Assembly (NCBI GenBank): GCA_022925895.1
Contig: JAKSYS010000515.1
Span: 1 to 45,339 of the forward strand
Origin: Fragilaria crotonensis
Lineage: Eukaryota > Bacillariophyta > Fragilariophyceae > Fragilariales > Fragilariaceae
Length of the DNA: 45,339 nucleotides
Direction: 5' to 3'
Of the stretch, positions 22,301-32,612 are shown one piece after another. Numbering within the stretch: the stretch's first letter is position 1; each line of letters begins with the position of its first letter. Made by a program: the position numbers and the translations under genes. The notes beneath the pieces are model-generated. The model made no database searches. It was given only the letters and a program-made list of their open reading frames with translations, and was not told where the DNA came from.

Positions 22301-25300
22301 AAACTGACACAACATTACCACACATGCTGCGGGATTTACAACACAATGCACAAACATGGGCAGATTTGCTGGGGGGCAAGCAGGGGCGCACTTGAGCTTT
22401 CAAGATGTTCGTGTCATGTATTGGCATGGAAATTTTCCATACAAGGAGACCCGGTGTTGATAAATGTGGCACCATCGTTGTCATGCCCAGTCACCGTGAA
22501 CAATCCCATCACCCGGAATGCTCATGTCATGGAGTTGCTCTCGCCACATACTGCTCACAAGACACTTGGCCATTGTAAGGAACCAGCTGGCAGTCAACAA
22601 GAGCAATACCGACAGCTGCAATCAAAGAGCGATGCAAGTACCGCATTCATGTGGAAATGTGAAATGACACCATTGGAAGCATCTACTTATTATTATGCAT
22701 GTTATTTGCCAAGCGTGGGTTATCCTCTTTCATGCTCATCCATGACACGACCCCAACTCGATCGGATACAACGGACAGCAATGCAAATCATAGTCGCAAA
22801 ATGCGGATACAACAGAAATACGGGAAATTTTGTACGGCCCCCTTGAATATGGAGGTGCAAACTTTCGGCATTTGTACTTGCACCAAGGCGTGGGACAAGT
22901 CACAGCATTCATGAGGCATTGGCGTCAACAATCTGCAACGGGACAGCTAATGCGATGCGCATTGGCGTGGACTCAAATGACAGCTGGAACCTCCTATTCT
23001 ATAATGAGGAAGAATGTCACGCCGGCATTACCTCACTTGGAATCCAAATGGTTATCATCACATTCCTTGCTTCCATCAATGCTTTGTTGATAATCGATGA
23101 CCCGGGTATCCCACCACTCCAACGTGTCAACGATCGGTATGTCATGGATGAAATACTCGCCTCCCAACAATTCACGCCAGCACAACTCCGTCGCCTAAAT
23201 TATTGTCGGCTGTACTTGCAAGCAGTCACTCTGGCAGATCTCACAGTATCCAATGGATGCCAATTGGACCATAGCAAGTTGATGGGAACACCATCGCTAT
23301 ACAGTAGCGCAACACAGTATGTTCAGATTAATCAAGACCAACCATCCAAGAAAGAGTGGAAATTATGGCGAAAAGCGAATCAATTATGGAGCGACCAAGA
23401 TGGCAATTTGCATCACCCGATGGGAGCATGGACACATGCAAGCACACTACAAAGGAATCAACATTTCGCATACCTGATTCATCCAAGGAAGCTGGTTCTC
23501 CGACAAACACAGGGTTACCAAGTGCATCGAGTGCGACAACAGATGTTCATTGAAACCAATCAATATATTCCCTTCTCCGCTTTGCACGATACTGCGCAGC
23601 CAATCGATGTTCAACAAGTCACTCCTACCGGATGGCGCCTCAAGACGCAGAGGAATATGAGTTTTCGACCTCCTCCACCCATGATACCAATCGCAGCCAC
23701 CTTCACCGACTTCATCAATCAACTGCCTCCGTGGGAGGCAGATTTGTTAAATCATACCGTCATTATTACAGACCCGTACATGGCATGCGATAGTTTGGCA
23801 CAGGGGTTCAAGGTTGGAAGCGACGGGTCCGTTCGCTACCATCGCCACGGATCCTTCGGATGGGCCTTGAGTACAGACATTGGCGAAAGAATTGCAACAG
23901 GGATGGGCCCAGCTCAAGGTCCTCGTCCGACGTAAGCAGAAGCATGTGCTATGCTCTCAGTCCTCCGGTTTTTAATTCGCGTGGCGGAATACACGGCAAT
24001 GCTCGAACCATGGACAGGTCTTTTTGGTGTCTGACAGTGAGAGTGTGCTGAAAACACTTCACGGAAAAGACTTTCGAAGGCAACACCCATTGGATCAAGA
24101 ACCCGTCGATCCACAAGGAACAATCATCTTGGACGTCCTATGTCCAGATTGGGATATCTTGATAGAAATTCAAACATCATTACTCCGCTTACCGGGGGTA
24201 CAAATGCAATTCATAAAAGGACACCAAGATCGCAAGACAGCATACCGCAGGCTTCCCTTATTAGCACAGTTGAATGTTGACGCAGATCATATGGCGGGCT
24301 TGTTCCAAGATGAACATGGACGAGAGCGCCCAGTTGTCATGATGTCGCCACGCGCTGGCGTTCATTTGGACGAGTATCAGTCAGGCACCGTCTTGTCCAA
24401 CTACGCGCAATCGATTCGGCATGAAAGTACAGGGCCACCACTGTACCAATATATCCAGCAACGAAATCAATGGTCAACTCCCGAGATGCAATCAATTAAC
24501 TGGGAAGCTCATGGTTGTGCAATGAAGAAACAAATTCACAGGCAAGTGCATAACACCAAATTGGTTCACGATCTCCTTCCAACCCAGAGTCTGAGGAATA
24601 AGTATGATGCAGGACGCCGCGTCTGCCCGGGTTGTCCAGAAATCTCAGAAGACAGAGATCACATACTGCGCTGCCCATCCGCCGGTCGAAACAAGTGGAG
24701 GCACTCATTCCTGGCAGAGTTACACACATTTTGCGTCGCCAACGATACGTACGCGCCATTACAAAATTTGTTGGCGACATCACTTAGAGCGTGGTTATAC
24801 CATGCGAGCATGTGGGAATATAAACCAAATCCAACGGAGTATCCGCAGGAGCTGCAGTTACTGCTTCGACAGCAACTCCGGATTGGCTGGCGCCAGGTCT
24901 TCAACGGAAGATTTAGCACGGAATGGGCACATCTTCAAGACGCGTATTACCATCGGACAAGTTCATCGAATACTTTGCCATCAAACTCCAGGTCAGGTCA
25001 CAAATGGCAAATAAAATTGATTACATTCATATTGGAGAAATGGCACTCGTTATGGAAAATGCGGAACCAAGACGTCTACGGAAAGGATGCCATAACGATT
25101 GCCCAAGCGGAGGCACAAGACGTACGCCGGAACTTGGAACTCATCTACGCCCAACGCCAACATATGGAACCCCCCAGTGCACAATCACTCCTGTGTCACG
25201 ATATCTGGACACATATGCAGCGCCCAACTTGGGTCTCAAGGGAATGGATCACAATCCACGCACCATTATTCAAAGCGAGACTCCAAAGGGCGCGAAAACG

Positions 25301-25439
25301 GGCAATCCAAGGGGTCCGGTCTATTCGGACTTACTTTGGTCCAGCAGGGGACACGTTGGCACAGCGGTCCCTGGTGAGTAACTCAGAGGTGCCTCATGGC
25401 AACTCTACGTTATGTAGGACGCTATTCTCTCGCGAGTAG
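19323..25439 (+). pseudogene. LINE ORF2: APE endonuclease, reverse transcriptase, RNase H, zinc finger (frame-broken)
   Basis: Domains appear in order. The AP-like endonuclease (about 19640-20440) has N-V-N-G-L-S, E-H-N-L-D-S, G-D-F-N-E-V, R-L-D-Y-L and T-D-H. The RT (about 21400-22400) has S-P-S-G-V-H-L-G-H-Y-K, motif A Y-D-A-M-S-C-Y-D-R-I (about 21930), motif B G-T-G-Q-G-S-G-N-S-P (about 22115) and catalytic motif C F-V-D-D-S-N (22254-22271). The RNase H (about 23810-24310) has V-G-S-D-G-S, E-A-C-A-M-L, S-D-S-E-S-V and K-G-H-Q-D...D-A-D. A Cys/His cluster C-P-G-C-P...E-D-R-D-H-I-L-R-C-P lies near 24625-24680. At least six frame changes occur, in both directions. The active-site residues themselves are kept, so true decay and assembly error cannot be separated here. 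Confidence 0.85.
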
Positions 25440-25515
25440 TGTCTTACCGTGCGAGTCGAGTGCCCCTAATACTGGGCACAGCGGCAACACATTAAAATAG
25501 ATATTTGGTTTTTTT

Positions 25516-25531
25516 TGTTTATGACTTTGAC
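25516..25531 (+). repeat. LINE target-site duplication, right copy
   Basis: This is the exact partner of 17180-17195 and lies directly after the T-run that ends the LINE. Confidence 0.85.
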
Positions 25532-26326
25532 GACAATGAGGCATGTACACACACGTGACTGGAAAACAGAATTCTCTAGATCGAGCATTGTGATGCGATC
25601 TGGCGCCAGCAGGCGCCGTGAATTGATTATACCATGAGGAGTAAATCTCGAGTGATGTGAGATTTGTGTCGAAGTGGTTTGCATCTCTCCGACGGTCCCT
25701 TAATTGCTACAATTGATGCCGCGATTCAATTGGATGGCCCGACCTTACCACCGACCCAGCGAGGGGAGGGCGATGAATATGCAATGGATAAAGCAGACAT
25801 TCGAAAAACCCTGTTATTGTCGGATGTGGCTGGTTACAAGTTTTCACCGTATCGGATACTCCAGTACAATTGAACCGAATGAGACAGAACGGAATTGGTT
25901 CCCAGTGTGTTATTACGAGTTACGAGGGCACTCGTCACTATTGTAATAAGCGCGAAGAGCACGTTACTCTAGGAATCATTCAGGATTCAGGATCGACCCT
26001 CTAGCTAGTACCAAGAATGGGGCGTTCCAACTTCCTCCATGCACCAGTATTGTCGATAGTTGCCCGTGTCCCGATCGTGCATTTCCGGACCACAGTACGC
26101 AGTATCCAGTAACAAACATCACTGTCAAACATCACACTGGGCACAAGGTCGCGTTGACGAAGTCCTGAGATATCCCAGTAGAGTATGTACTGTCCTCAGA
26201 GCTCAGAGTCACTGGCGTTAGAATGCATGTACCGTACTCGAGTAATGGAGTATCGTTTAGGAAGAAGCAGATGGATATGCGAAGAATAACCCTGACGCAC
26301 AAGAGTACAAGTACCGGTGCTGTTAG
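25532..26326. other. Intergenic region downstream of the LINE, no gene seen
   Basis: Before the LINE inserted, this was the 3' flank of the 16267-17133 gene. It holds only short frames without motifs (for example 25664-25873) and many GTAC/AGTAC words. Confidence 0.5.
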
Positions 26327-27190
26327 CGAAGCCGTTCATTTCGACGACGCTCCTCGTTTGTTTCTTTGCTCTTTACAGTTGCTCCTGTTTCTGCCTTTTC
26401 TGCTTTGCCATTTGCAAACTTTGTTCCTCATTTGAATCGAAAGATGACAACAGCAGAATCGACACAACAATCAAGAAGTTCTTGTCACTGCATATTCATC
26501 ATGACTTACAGTATGTCCATGGTACATGTATATGCACCATGCTGTTAGGTACTGTGTTCACAATATATCACCCGATGCAAATGCACTCCAACATATCTGC
26601 TGTTTGTACTAAGTAGGGTAAGTAGATACTCTAATTAGTATTGCACTCTTGCTGGTTATTGATTGTAAGGCTAAGGTTCAAGGTCTAGTATTGTATCAAA
26701 AGCATTGCCTTCTTGACACTGTCCAACTCACACCACAAACTAGCTATGCGCCGCAGAATACTAACAAACAACGCCTTTGCCAACAAGGGAATTGCATACC
26801 ATTCTTTTGTATTGTTCCTATGTATAGCTCTTCGTGGACAATTGTGGTCCTCTTACTTTCATTCCTACAGGTTGCTATTTGGAAGGAGATCACGTTTGGA
26901 TGGCAATGACGTTGTCAACGCCATTGCAACAAATCAGTTCACCTACCTAGAAGACGTCATCTCAGAAGCATCTCTCAATTTTGCGAAGATTTCCAATGAG
27001 AAATGCTTGGCAGACTTGGGTGATCCGACGTCATCATCAACGTATGATCGCGTCCTTGCTGTTCTCGAGAGTGATGATCGCATTCCATATGCTGGAAAAA
27101 TGGGTTACAATAACGTCGGGGATGCAATCGTCTTCAATTTCTGGAAATACGACGGCAAGAATCCAAAAGGACTCTGGCATAAAAGAACTC
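26327..27190 (+). pseudogene. Truncated 5' copy of the prolyl oligopeptidase gene
   Basis: Two blocks match the start of the gene at 33029. Bases 26327-26483 encode the targeting leader region, and 26898-27190 encode the N-terminal propeller start (Q-F-T-Y-L-E-D-V, D-R-V-L-A-V-L-E-S-D-D-R-I-P-Y-A-G-K-M-G-Y). They are separated by about 415 bp absent from the full gene. The copy has lost the original ATG, since similarity begins just inside it, and it stops abruptly after G-L-W. All catalytic residues lie beyond the break. An open frame from an ATG at 26746 reads through the second block and could make a short chimeric product, but nothing shows that it does. Confidence 0.85.
26484..26897. other. 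About 415-bp insertion inside the duplicated oligopeptidase fragment
   Basis: This segment interrupts homology with the full gene between the codons for the Ser-rich linker and D-x-N-x-V-V-N. It has no obvious TIR or target duplication. Near its right end CATTCCTACAG (about 26860-26870) looks like a 3' splice site, but no matching GT donor sits at the left junction. Confidence 0.6.
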
Positions 27191-27193
27191 ATG

Positions 27194-27305
27194 ACACAAG
27201 AAGTCACAACTGCACAACACCACTTTAAATGATTACTGGGTAACACCGGTGTATAACAATGATTATTTTAATGCATGGTGGGAGAGAGTACAATCAGAGT
27301 CTTGT
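27194..27305. repeat. Copy of the J-protein gene upstream region
   Basis: The 20-bp block AGAAGTCACAACTGCACAAC (27199-27218) and the following GGTGTATAACAATGAT...ATGCATGG match 12921-13016. It directly abuts the truncated oligopeptidase copy. If it kept promoter activity in the original direction it would fire leftward, antisense into that fragment. This is speculation. Confidence 0.7.
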
Positions 27306-27459
27306 GTACTTGAGACCATGTACTGATACTCCAGTACTAGTATGCAGTAATACTAGTATGCAACATCTGAACTATCCACTGTCCACTACCGCACTACAAG
27401 CACCAGTAGTCTATTTCTAGGCAAGTGCATTTTATGTTGCTGGCCCTGACGGGCGGGCA

Positions 27460-28500
27460 AATTGCATTGTTAATTAGATTTGAAGATGCCGATAGGGAAA
27501 ACTAGCGCACCTTATAAGCAGAAAGGAGTATACCGCTGAAAGGACAGTGAAATGGAAGTGAATTTGGTAGCCAAAGATATTCTTGGAAGCAGAGATTGGG
27601 TTCAAGAAGACGCTGAGTTGCCAAAAGAACACGAGAAGTAGTGGCAAAAGTCAACAAAGTTGGAGCCGAATGAAGAGTGTATTTCCTCCTCTGGAAATGG
27701 CAGGGGATGAGGGAGAAGAACAACATCATAATGCTCCTAAGTGAGCATTTCTGCAGCAATACACCTCAAAAGTGATAGGAAGACCACGCCATGCCAAATG
27801 TGTGTAGGTAGCCAATGGACAAGGTGTAGAGTCTTGAGCATTCCAATGAAGAAGTAGGAAGACCACCATCTGATGAGTGGTCCCCTGTGAAAAGGGAACA
27901 ATGCAAAATGTCCAAGAAGTCACTGAAGCACCAAAAGGACAATGGGATGAAGGACAGGAGAACAAGCCAACAAAGTTGGATCCAAATAAAAAATAAATTT
28001 TCCTCTGGCAGAGGATGAAGCTGAAGATGCGACATCATATCGCTCTTGATGGGGAATTACTGAAGCAATTCTCTTGAAACACCACTGGGATTTCAGCAGA
28101 ACAGTTATGCCGGTGGCCAATAACATTGGGGCCGAAGATTGAGTCTCCTCATCACGAGATGGTTGAGGAGTGAGTGGCGAGATTGAGTCCTCACCTTTGG
28201 ATGGTGAGAAGTACTGAATTCCTAGCTCTCTTTTGAAATTGCTCGGCGAGAAGCCACGGAATTCGTGCCAACCAAGCAGCAGGAGTGTCAGTAGAAGCCA
28301 ATGAAGTTGGGACCGAGGCAGCAATGTTGAATTTCCTCTGCAAGTTGTGCATGGAGTGCAACAACGACAGACGAGGAGGTTAATGGACCATTTGGTGGTC
28401 ATTTGGTGAGGGAATAGTCGGGCACTTGCAAGAGTGTATGACCAAGGGAGCATGCGCGTGAGGAAACCGCAAAGGGAACCACATCCCGTCTGCAGAATGA
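27460..28500. repeat. Diverged tandem repeats of about 320 bp
   Basis: Three units share anchors at similar spacing: TCAACAAAGTTGGAGCC (about 27651), CCAACAAAGTTGGATCC (about 27966) and CCAATGAAGTTGGGACC (about 28299). Each is followed about 30 bp later by a TTTCCTC-TCTG-like block (about 27682, 27998, 28331). A minus-strand frame of 249 codons (28669-27920) crosses these units. It has no recognisable domain and I treat it as chance. Confidence 0.65.
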
Positions 28501-28788
28501 ATGGATCCACCATGGTGGACGATTCCCAAACGCACAACAGCAATCGGACAGACAGAAGGTATCTAGTGGCTAGAAGTTGTGTACGAGTACCAGGTACCTT
28601 GTACAACTGACTATCGTAAAACTCTCTGGTTAAAACCCCATGTAGAATAAGACCCACGACTCCCGCCAAAAAGAGTCTTTTCCCATCCCAGACATGTGCA
28701 TGCCAATCCAGTTGTGCTTTGTTCTAGCTATGACATAGAATGAACAACCTGATCAAAAAGTTCCATATGATGTATAACACTTATATAA

Positions 28789-30022
28789 TGGGGTCGGGAA
28801 ACCCCAATTTTTCAATACAGTTCACTCAACCCCGAAAAATTCCGGCGTACAGTTCAGTACTGGTATCAGTAGAGAGTACTGAAATACAGAGTATGTATAA
28901 GAGTATAGCAACAGTATATATATACTAGCTACTACGGATAAAATGAAATAACATATTTGATTACGTGTGCTGCTTCCTCCAAAAACCCGCCAGTGTTGTA
29001 CACTATCATACTAGTAGAGACCACCGTTGTCCCGGCTTCGTAACGGCGTCTTTGATCGCTTCCATTGAACAGCTCGTATAGCGTATGATATATGCATATA
29101 TGTCATACCTATGAGCATGTATGAAACGCGACGGACAAAGCCGGCAGCGTTTTTAGGGGATGCGGGAAACAGCTGGTATCAATTTGTTGTTTTGCACTAT
29201 TATCGAAAAACAGAGCTCGACAAAAGTGGCGTCTTTCAGAGAATTTTCGAGTTGTCTGGAGGATTTTTTGAGTTGTCCGGAGGATTTTTGAGTTGTCCTT
29301 CTGGATCACTTCTTAACCCTATTTTTGTGTAGCTTCTGGTATAAGTCTACAGGGATTAAAAAGAAGTGATCCCGATTCTGGATAATTCATTTCTTCAAAC
29401 GACTTTTCGGAGCAATTTGACTTTTTGAAACTCGTTTCAGAGCATGAAACAACTTTTATATGGACCACAATACTGACACTCCTACACACCCTAGTACAAA
29501 GTACCGCAATGCATTAGGGATACGCTCTCGGACAACTTCTCGGATCACTCGGACAACTTCGTATATGAATCTCGACGAATCCGTGTTGAGTTCTCTCTGA
29601 CACGATAGCGTGACATCCGAGAATCAATTCCAGCCGGTTCCCGCAACCCCTAAAAAAGCCGCCGGCTTTGTCTTCGCGTTTCTTACATGCTCATAGGTAT
29701 GACATATAGCTACGCATATATCATGCGCTATACGAGCTGTTCAATGGAAGCAATCAAAGATGCCGTTACGAAGCCGGGACAACGGTGTTCTCTAGTATGC
29801 ATAGAGTAGTCTACAATACTGGCTTTTGGAGAAGCAGCACACGTAATCAAATAAATTATTTCATTTATCCGTTGTAGTTAGTATATATACTATTGCTATA
29901 CTCTCCTTATACAGACTCTGTATTTCAGTACTCTCTACTCTACTGATACCAGTACTGAACTGTATGCCGGAATTTTCGGGGTTTCGAACCGCATTGAAAA
30001 ATCGGTGTTTCCCACAACCCCA
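28789..30022. mobile_element. 1.2-kb foldback (long inverted repeat) element
   Basis: The left arm (28789-29178) and right arm (29630-30022) are reverse complements over about 390 bp with scattered substitutions and small indels. Shared landmarks are TACAGTTCAGTACTGGTATC, TTGTCCCGGCTTCGTAACGG, the CTATGAGCATGTA stretch and GACAAAGCCGGC. The loop of about 450 bp holds its own hairpin, GGATCACTTCTT (29303-29314) with AAGAAGTGATCC (29361-29372), and short repeats of GAGTTGTCCGGAGGATTTTT. No coding sequence or convincing target duplication was found, so it is a foldback transposon or palindromic duplication of unknown class. Confidence 0.82.
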
Positions 30023-30830
30023 ATCAGATGACTTTACAAATGATTTCTATTCAAATATACAGGTGATGGACTACAGTTTTGACGGATTCCTTGGGGTGCC
30101 AACAGACATTTTGGGTTTTGGCCCAAAACATGCCGAACAAACCATGCGTGCGCGCACATTCTTCAACGGAACAAACATTCTAGCTATTTGCAAGCCTCTC
30201 AAAGTTTGCGAAACGCCGCCTTTTGCTGCTAGGAATAAGAGCACCAGTAGTCCCAAGAATCATTGTAGACAACGACGTCGAACAACAATGAGAACCAACA
30301 ACAGTGAGGAAGCTTCTCAAACACAAGCCAGATAGGAAGGAAAAAACTATTTTGTAATGTTTTTATGGTTCACATCTGAACAGAATCTTGTTCTCAGTTT
30401 ACATAGGTTAAGACCCACCCCGCAAAATTGGTCAAAATCACGCACAAGTCCTTGGTCTGAACCACAGAGCTTTGCGGTACTTGTAGAAGAAGTTTACTTG
30501 TACTATAACTGGAGTACGAATCGCAGTTCTGTGTCAAGTACGTCGTACTACTGCTCCGTTCTCCAGTACTCATACTCCAGTACGTTTCAAAACTGTAAAC
30601 CCGAAAACGGGAGGACTTGTGACGCAGGCATAGGTGCAGAATGAGCAATCCACTTGCTGGTAGCATACTATGTATGCATAAACAGTGTCGAGTACAAGTA
30701 CAACGTACTAGTAGAGTATGTATAAATCCGCAACATCATGCCGCCGCGCCGGTGCAAAAAAGCGGAATTGAGCAATTCCAGTTTTTGCAACGGTTTGATG
30801 TTTGATACTCAGGACGATGTTCGTGATGTA
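30023..30830. other. Intergenic region, one unassigned open frame
   Basis: A plus-strand frame runs out of the foldback arm to 30335 with a basic, Ser/Arg/Asn-rich end. It has no recognisable domain and is probably not a gene. The remainder is GTAC-rich and non-coding. Confidence 0.45.
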
Positions 30831-31575
30831 GGGAGCCCGTGTATGTCCCCTAATCGAGCCGATCGAGCTTTCTAAAAGAATCGACTCCCTGAAATATATA
30901 TATCCTACTCCTTTTTAAATTTGCTTTGTGCGTGCGTGTGTGTGTGTGTGTGTGTGTTTGTTACGGAGTATGACCACTCTGGGGTACTGTTGTACTGTTA
31001 CGTGGATTCCATGTACTACAGGTCTACAGTACATAAATCGATGGTAATTCATGTTGAAACGACAGTGAGTTACTTTACTGAAATACAGTACTGTACGAAT
31101 TCAAAGTTACTGGATGGAATACTCACGGAATTTGGTGTGAGCAGGGGTTGCTTCACAAATGCTACTGGTACTGTAAAACATACCGTGCGATGAACTGCAA
31201 TACTGGGGCATGATAGCACAACTCTGGGGGGTCTGTGGGTACTGTGTACTGTACGTCATGAAGTAGCTTACGTTGGTACCAAAAAGTATGCTACTGTAGT
31301 AGGTCTGATGGGCTACGGAACTACGGAGTATGACCAGTTTTGGGTACTGCGTGCGTCCTGTATCCTGTAGACCTGTAGTATATATCATACTCCGATCAGT
31401 TGTGAGGAACCCACTATTAGAAATTAAATTTCACGTCGACTTTACATGCGAATCTCAGGATGCTCCTTTGCAGAGAGAAATACCCAACACCGTACCAGTA
31501 CTCAGTAGAAGACAGTACTACCGTACAGTAATGTAGGTGATGGCCGGCTCGATTAGGGGACATACACTGGCTCCC
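30831..31575. mobile_element. TIR-bounded repeat (MITE-like), 745 bp
   Basis: The outer 30 bp (30831-30860, beginning GGGAGCCCGTGTATGTCCCC) and 31546-31575 are reverse complements with one mismatch in 30. No target duplication is evident next to the ends, so the superfamily is open. The interior carries the dispersed GTGCGTGC/TTACGGAGTATGACC repeat (about 30894-31430). Confidence 0.68.
30894..31430. repeat. Dispersed repeat with GT-rich tract and 29-bp core, copy 2
   Basis: ATATCCTACT, a long (GTGC/GT)n tract and the 29-bp core at 30961-30989 match 13247-13332. The core's first half recurs at 31322, and the right edge, TCCGATCAGTTGTGAGGAACCC (about 31389-31410), matches 13561-13590. The copy is longer in the middle than copy 1. 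Confidence 0.7.
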
Positions 31576-31676
31576 GCACATACGGTACATAAGAAAATCG
31601 GTATGACATACATAGCAAGAAAATCTAAAAAAAACCAGGTCTAACTGGACAGAAGTTGTATGTGCAAGTGTCCTTC

Positions 31677-32612
31677 ATGCGGGCTTCTGCAGTGAGCCCG
31701 TCGATTGGCGCGAGTCCAGTGCTCAAAGATCTTTCCATCGTTTTGAACGATGGTAACGATTGTAACAATAAAGCCGTGGGTGACGTTTGTAACTCGAACA
31801 CTGCTCAAGTGGGATGTTGCAGCAGCAAGCAGGAATGTGTTCCACTTGGGCGCGGTGCGCAGTGCTTGTGCATTAATGATCAACCACTTGTCGGTAATCA
31901 GGATACGGGCTGCGAGTCAAAGCTTCCGAATTGCGATGCAAATGATGGAAAGACCGGTGTTAGCTGCTTCCTCTGTGTCAACAACAAGGCACTCGGTACG
32001 AAAGATGATGGCTGCGGAGACCCGGCAAAACCAAATTGCAATGCTACTGACGGCGGCAAGGGAACTGAGTGCGTTCCTGCTTGCAAGTTTTCAATTTCCA
32101 AGTCTTTCTCTGGTCCAAACATTGGTGTCGAAATTCTCGTGGCACCCGCTGATGGTGGAGGAGTATTGTTCAAGGTCAGAGAGGCCGATGCCAATCTGCT
32201 CGGAGATCTTCGCGGAGTTTTCTTTCATGTGAAGGACCTTTCGAAGAAGGCCAGTGTTGTTGGCAATCATGTAAACTCCTACACATGGGGTCCTTCCAAC
32301 TCAATTGTCGATCTTGGTAATGGTGCGAACATGCAAGGCGATGGAGGAAAACACAAATACGATGTCGGCGTTGAGATTGGCAATTCAGGTATTGGTAAAG
32401 ATGACATTGGTGAGACCACTTTCACCATCAAGGGAGGCAACTTCGGGTTCGCCGACATTGATTTCAGTCAGGAGTTTGGAGTTCGCCTTACTAGCGTTGG
32501 ATCCAAGTCGCGCGATCAAAGCAGCAAAGTAGTTGGTTATTATGGCTGTGCGAATGCTGCTGTTGACCGCGACATTTTCGATCATGGGTCCCTTCGTCGT
32601 TTGACAGGATGA
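31677..32612 (+). CDS. Cys-rich protein with a bacterial-looking C-terminal domain, probably secreted
   Basis: The first ATG in the open frame is at 31677. A CCAG/ACAG just upstream (about 31637-31651) leaves room for an earlier exon with a signal peptide, which is not visible here. Residues about 25-135 form three Cys-rich modules of the form N-C-D/N-A-N/T-D-G...C-x-C-V/I-N (for example C-L-C-I-N-D and C-F-L-C-V-N-N), of a secreted-protein type. Residues about 140-290 contain L-L-G-D-L-R-G-V-F-F-H-V, S-I-V-D-L-G-N-G-A-N-M, V-G-V-E-I-G-N-S-G-I-G-K-D-D-I and E-F-G-V-R-L-T-S-V-G. From memory, these resemble a domain in secreted calcium-binding or anchor-type proteins of marine bacteria. The function is unknown. 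The frame is intact. Confidence 0.65.
   Translation: MRASAVSPSIGASPVLKDLSIVLNDGNDCNNKAVGDVCNSNTAQVGCCSSKQECVPLGRGAQCLCINDQPLVGNQDTGCESKLPNCDANDGKTGVSCFLCVNNKALGTKDDGCGDPAKPNCNATDGGKGTECVPACKFSISKSFSGPNIGVEILVAPADGGGVLFKVREADANLLGDLRGVFFHVKDLSKKASVVGNHVNSYTWGPSNSIVDLGNGANMQGDGGKHKYDVGVEIGNSGIGKDDIGETTFTIKGGNFGFADIDFSQEFGVRLTSVGSKSRDQSSKVVGYYGCANAAVDRDIFDHGSLRRLTG

Larger units (their letters stand above)
17196..25515 (+). mobile_element. 8.3-kb LINE (non-LTR retrotransposon), APE-RT-RNase H-zinc finger type
   Basis: The element lies between 16-bp target duplications (17180-17195 and 25516-25531). It carries an ORF1-like region (about 17285-19175) and a long ORF2 region (19323-25439) with AP endonuclease, reverse transcriptase, RNase H and a C-terminal CCHC-like finger, in that order. 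There are no LTRs. The 3' end before the duplication is T-rich (GGTTTTTTT) with no poly-A. Frame breaks and two in-frame TGA codons make this copy appear inactive as sequenced. Because both target duplications and the 5' region survive, the insertion is full length and probably recent. The clade is not assigned. Confidence 0.88.

Noticed and set aside
27920-28669. A 249-codon minus-strand ORF
   Set aside because: It runs across three diverged repeat units, is low-complexity hydrophobic in translation and shows no domain.
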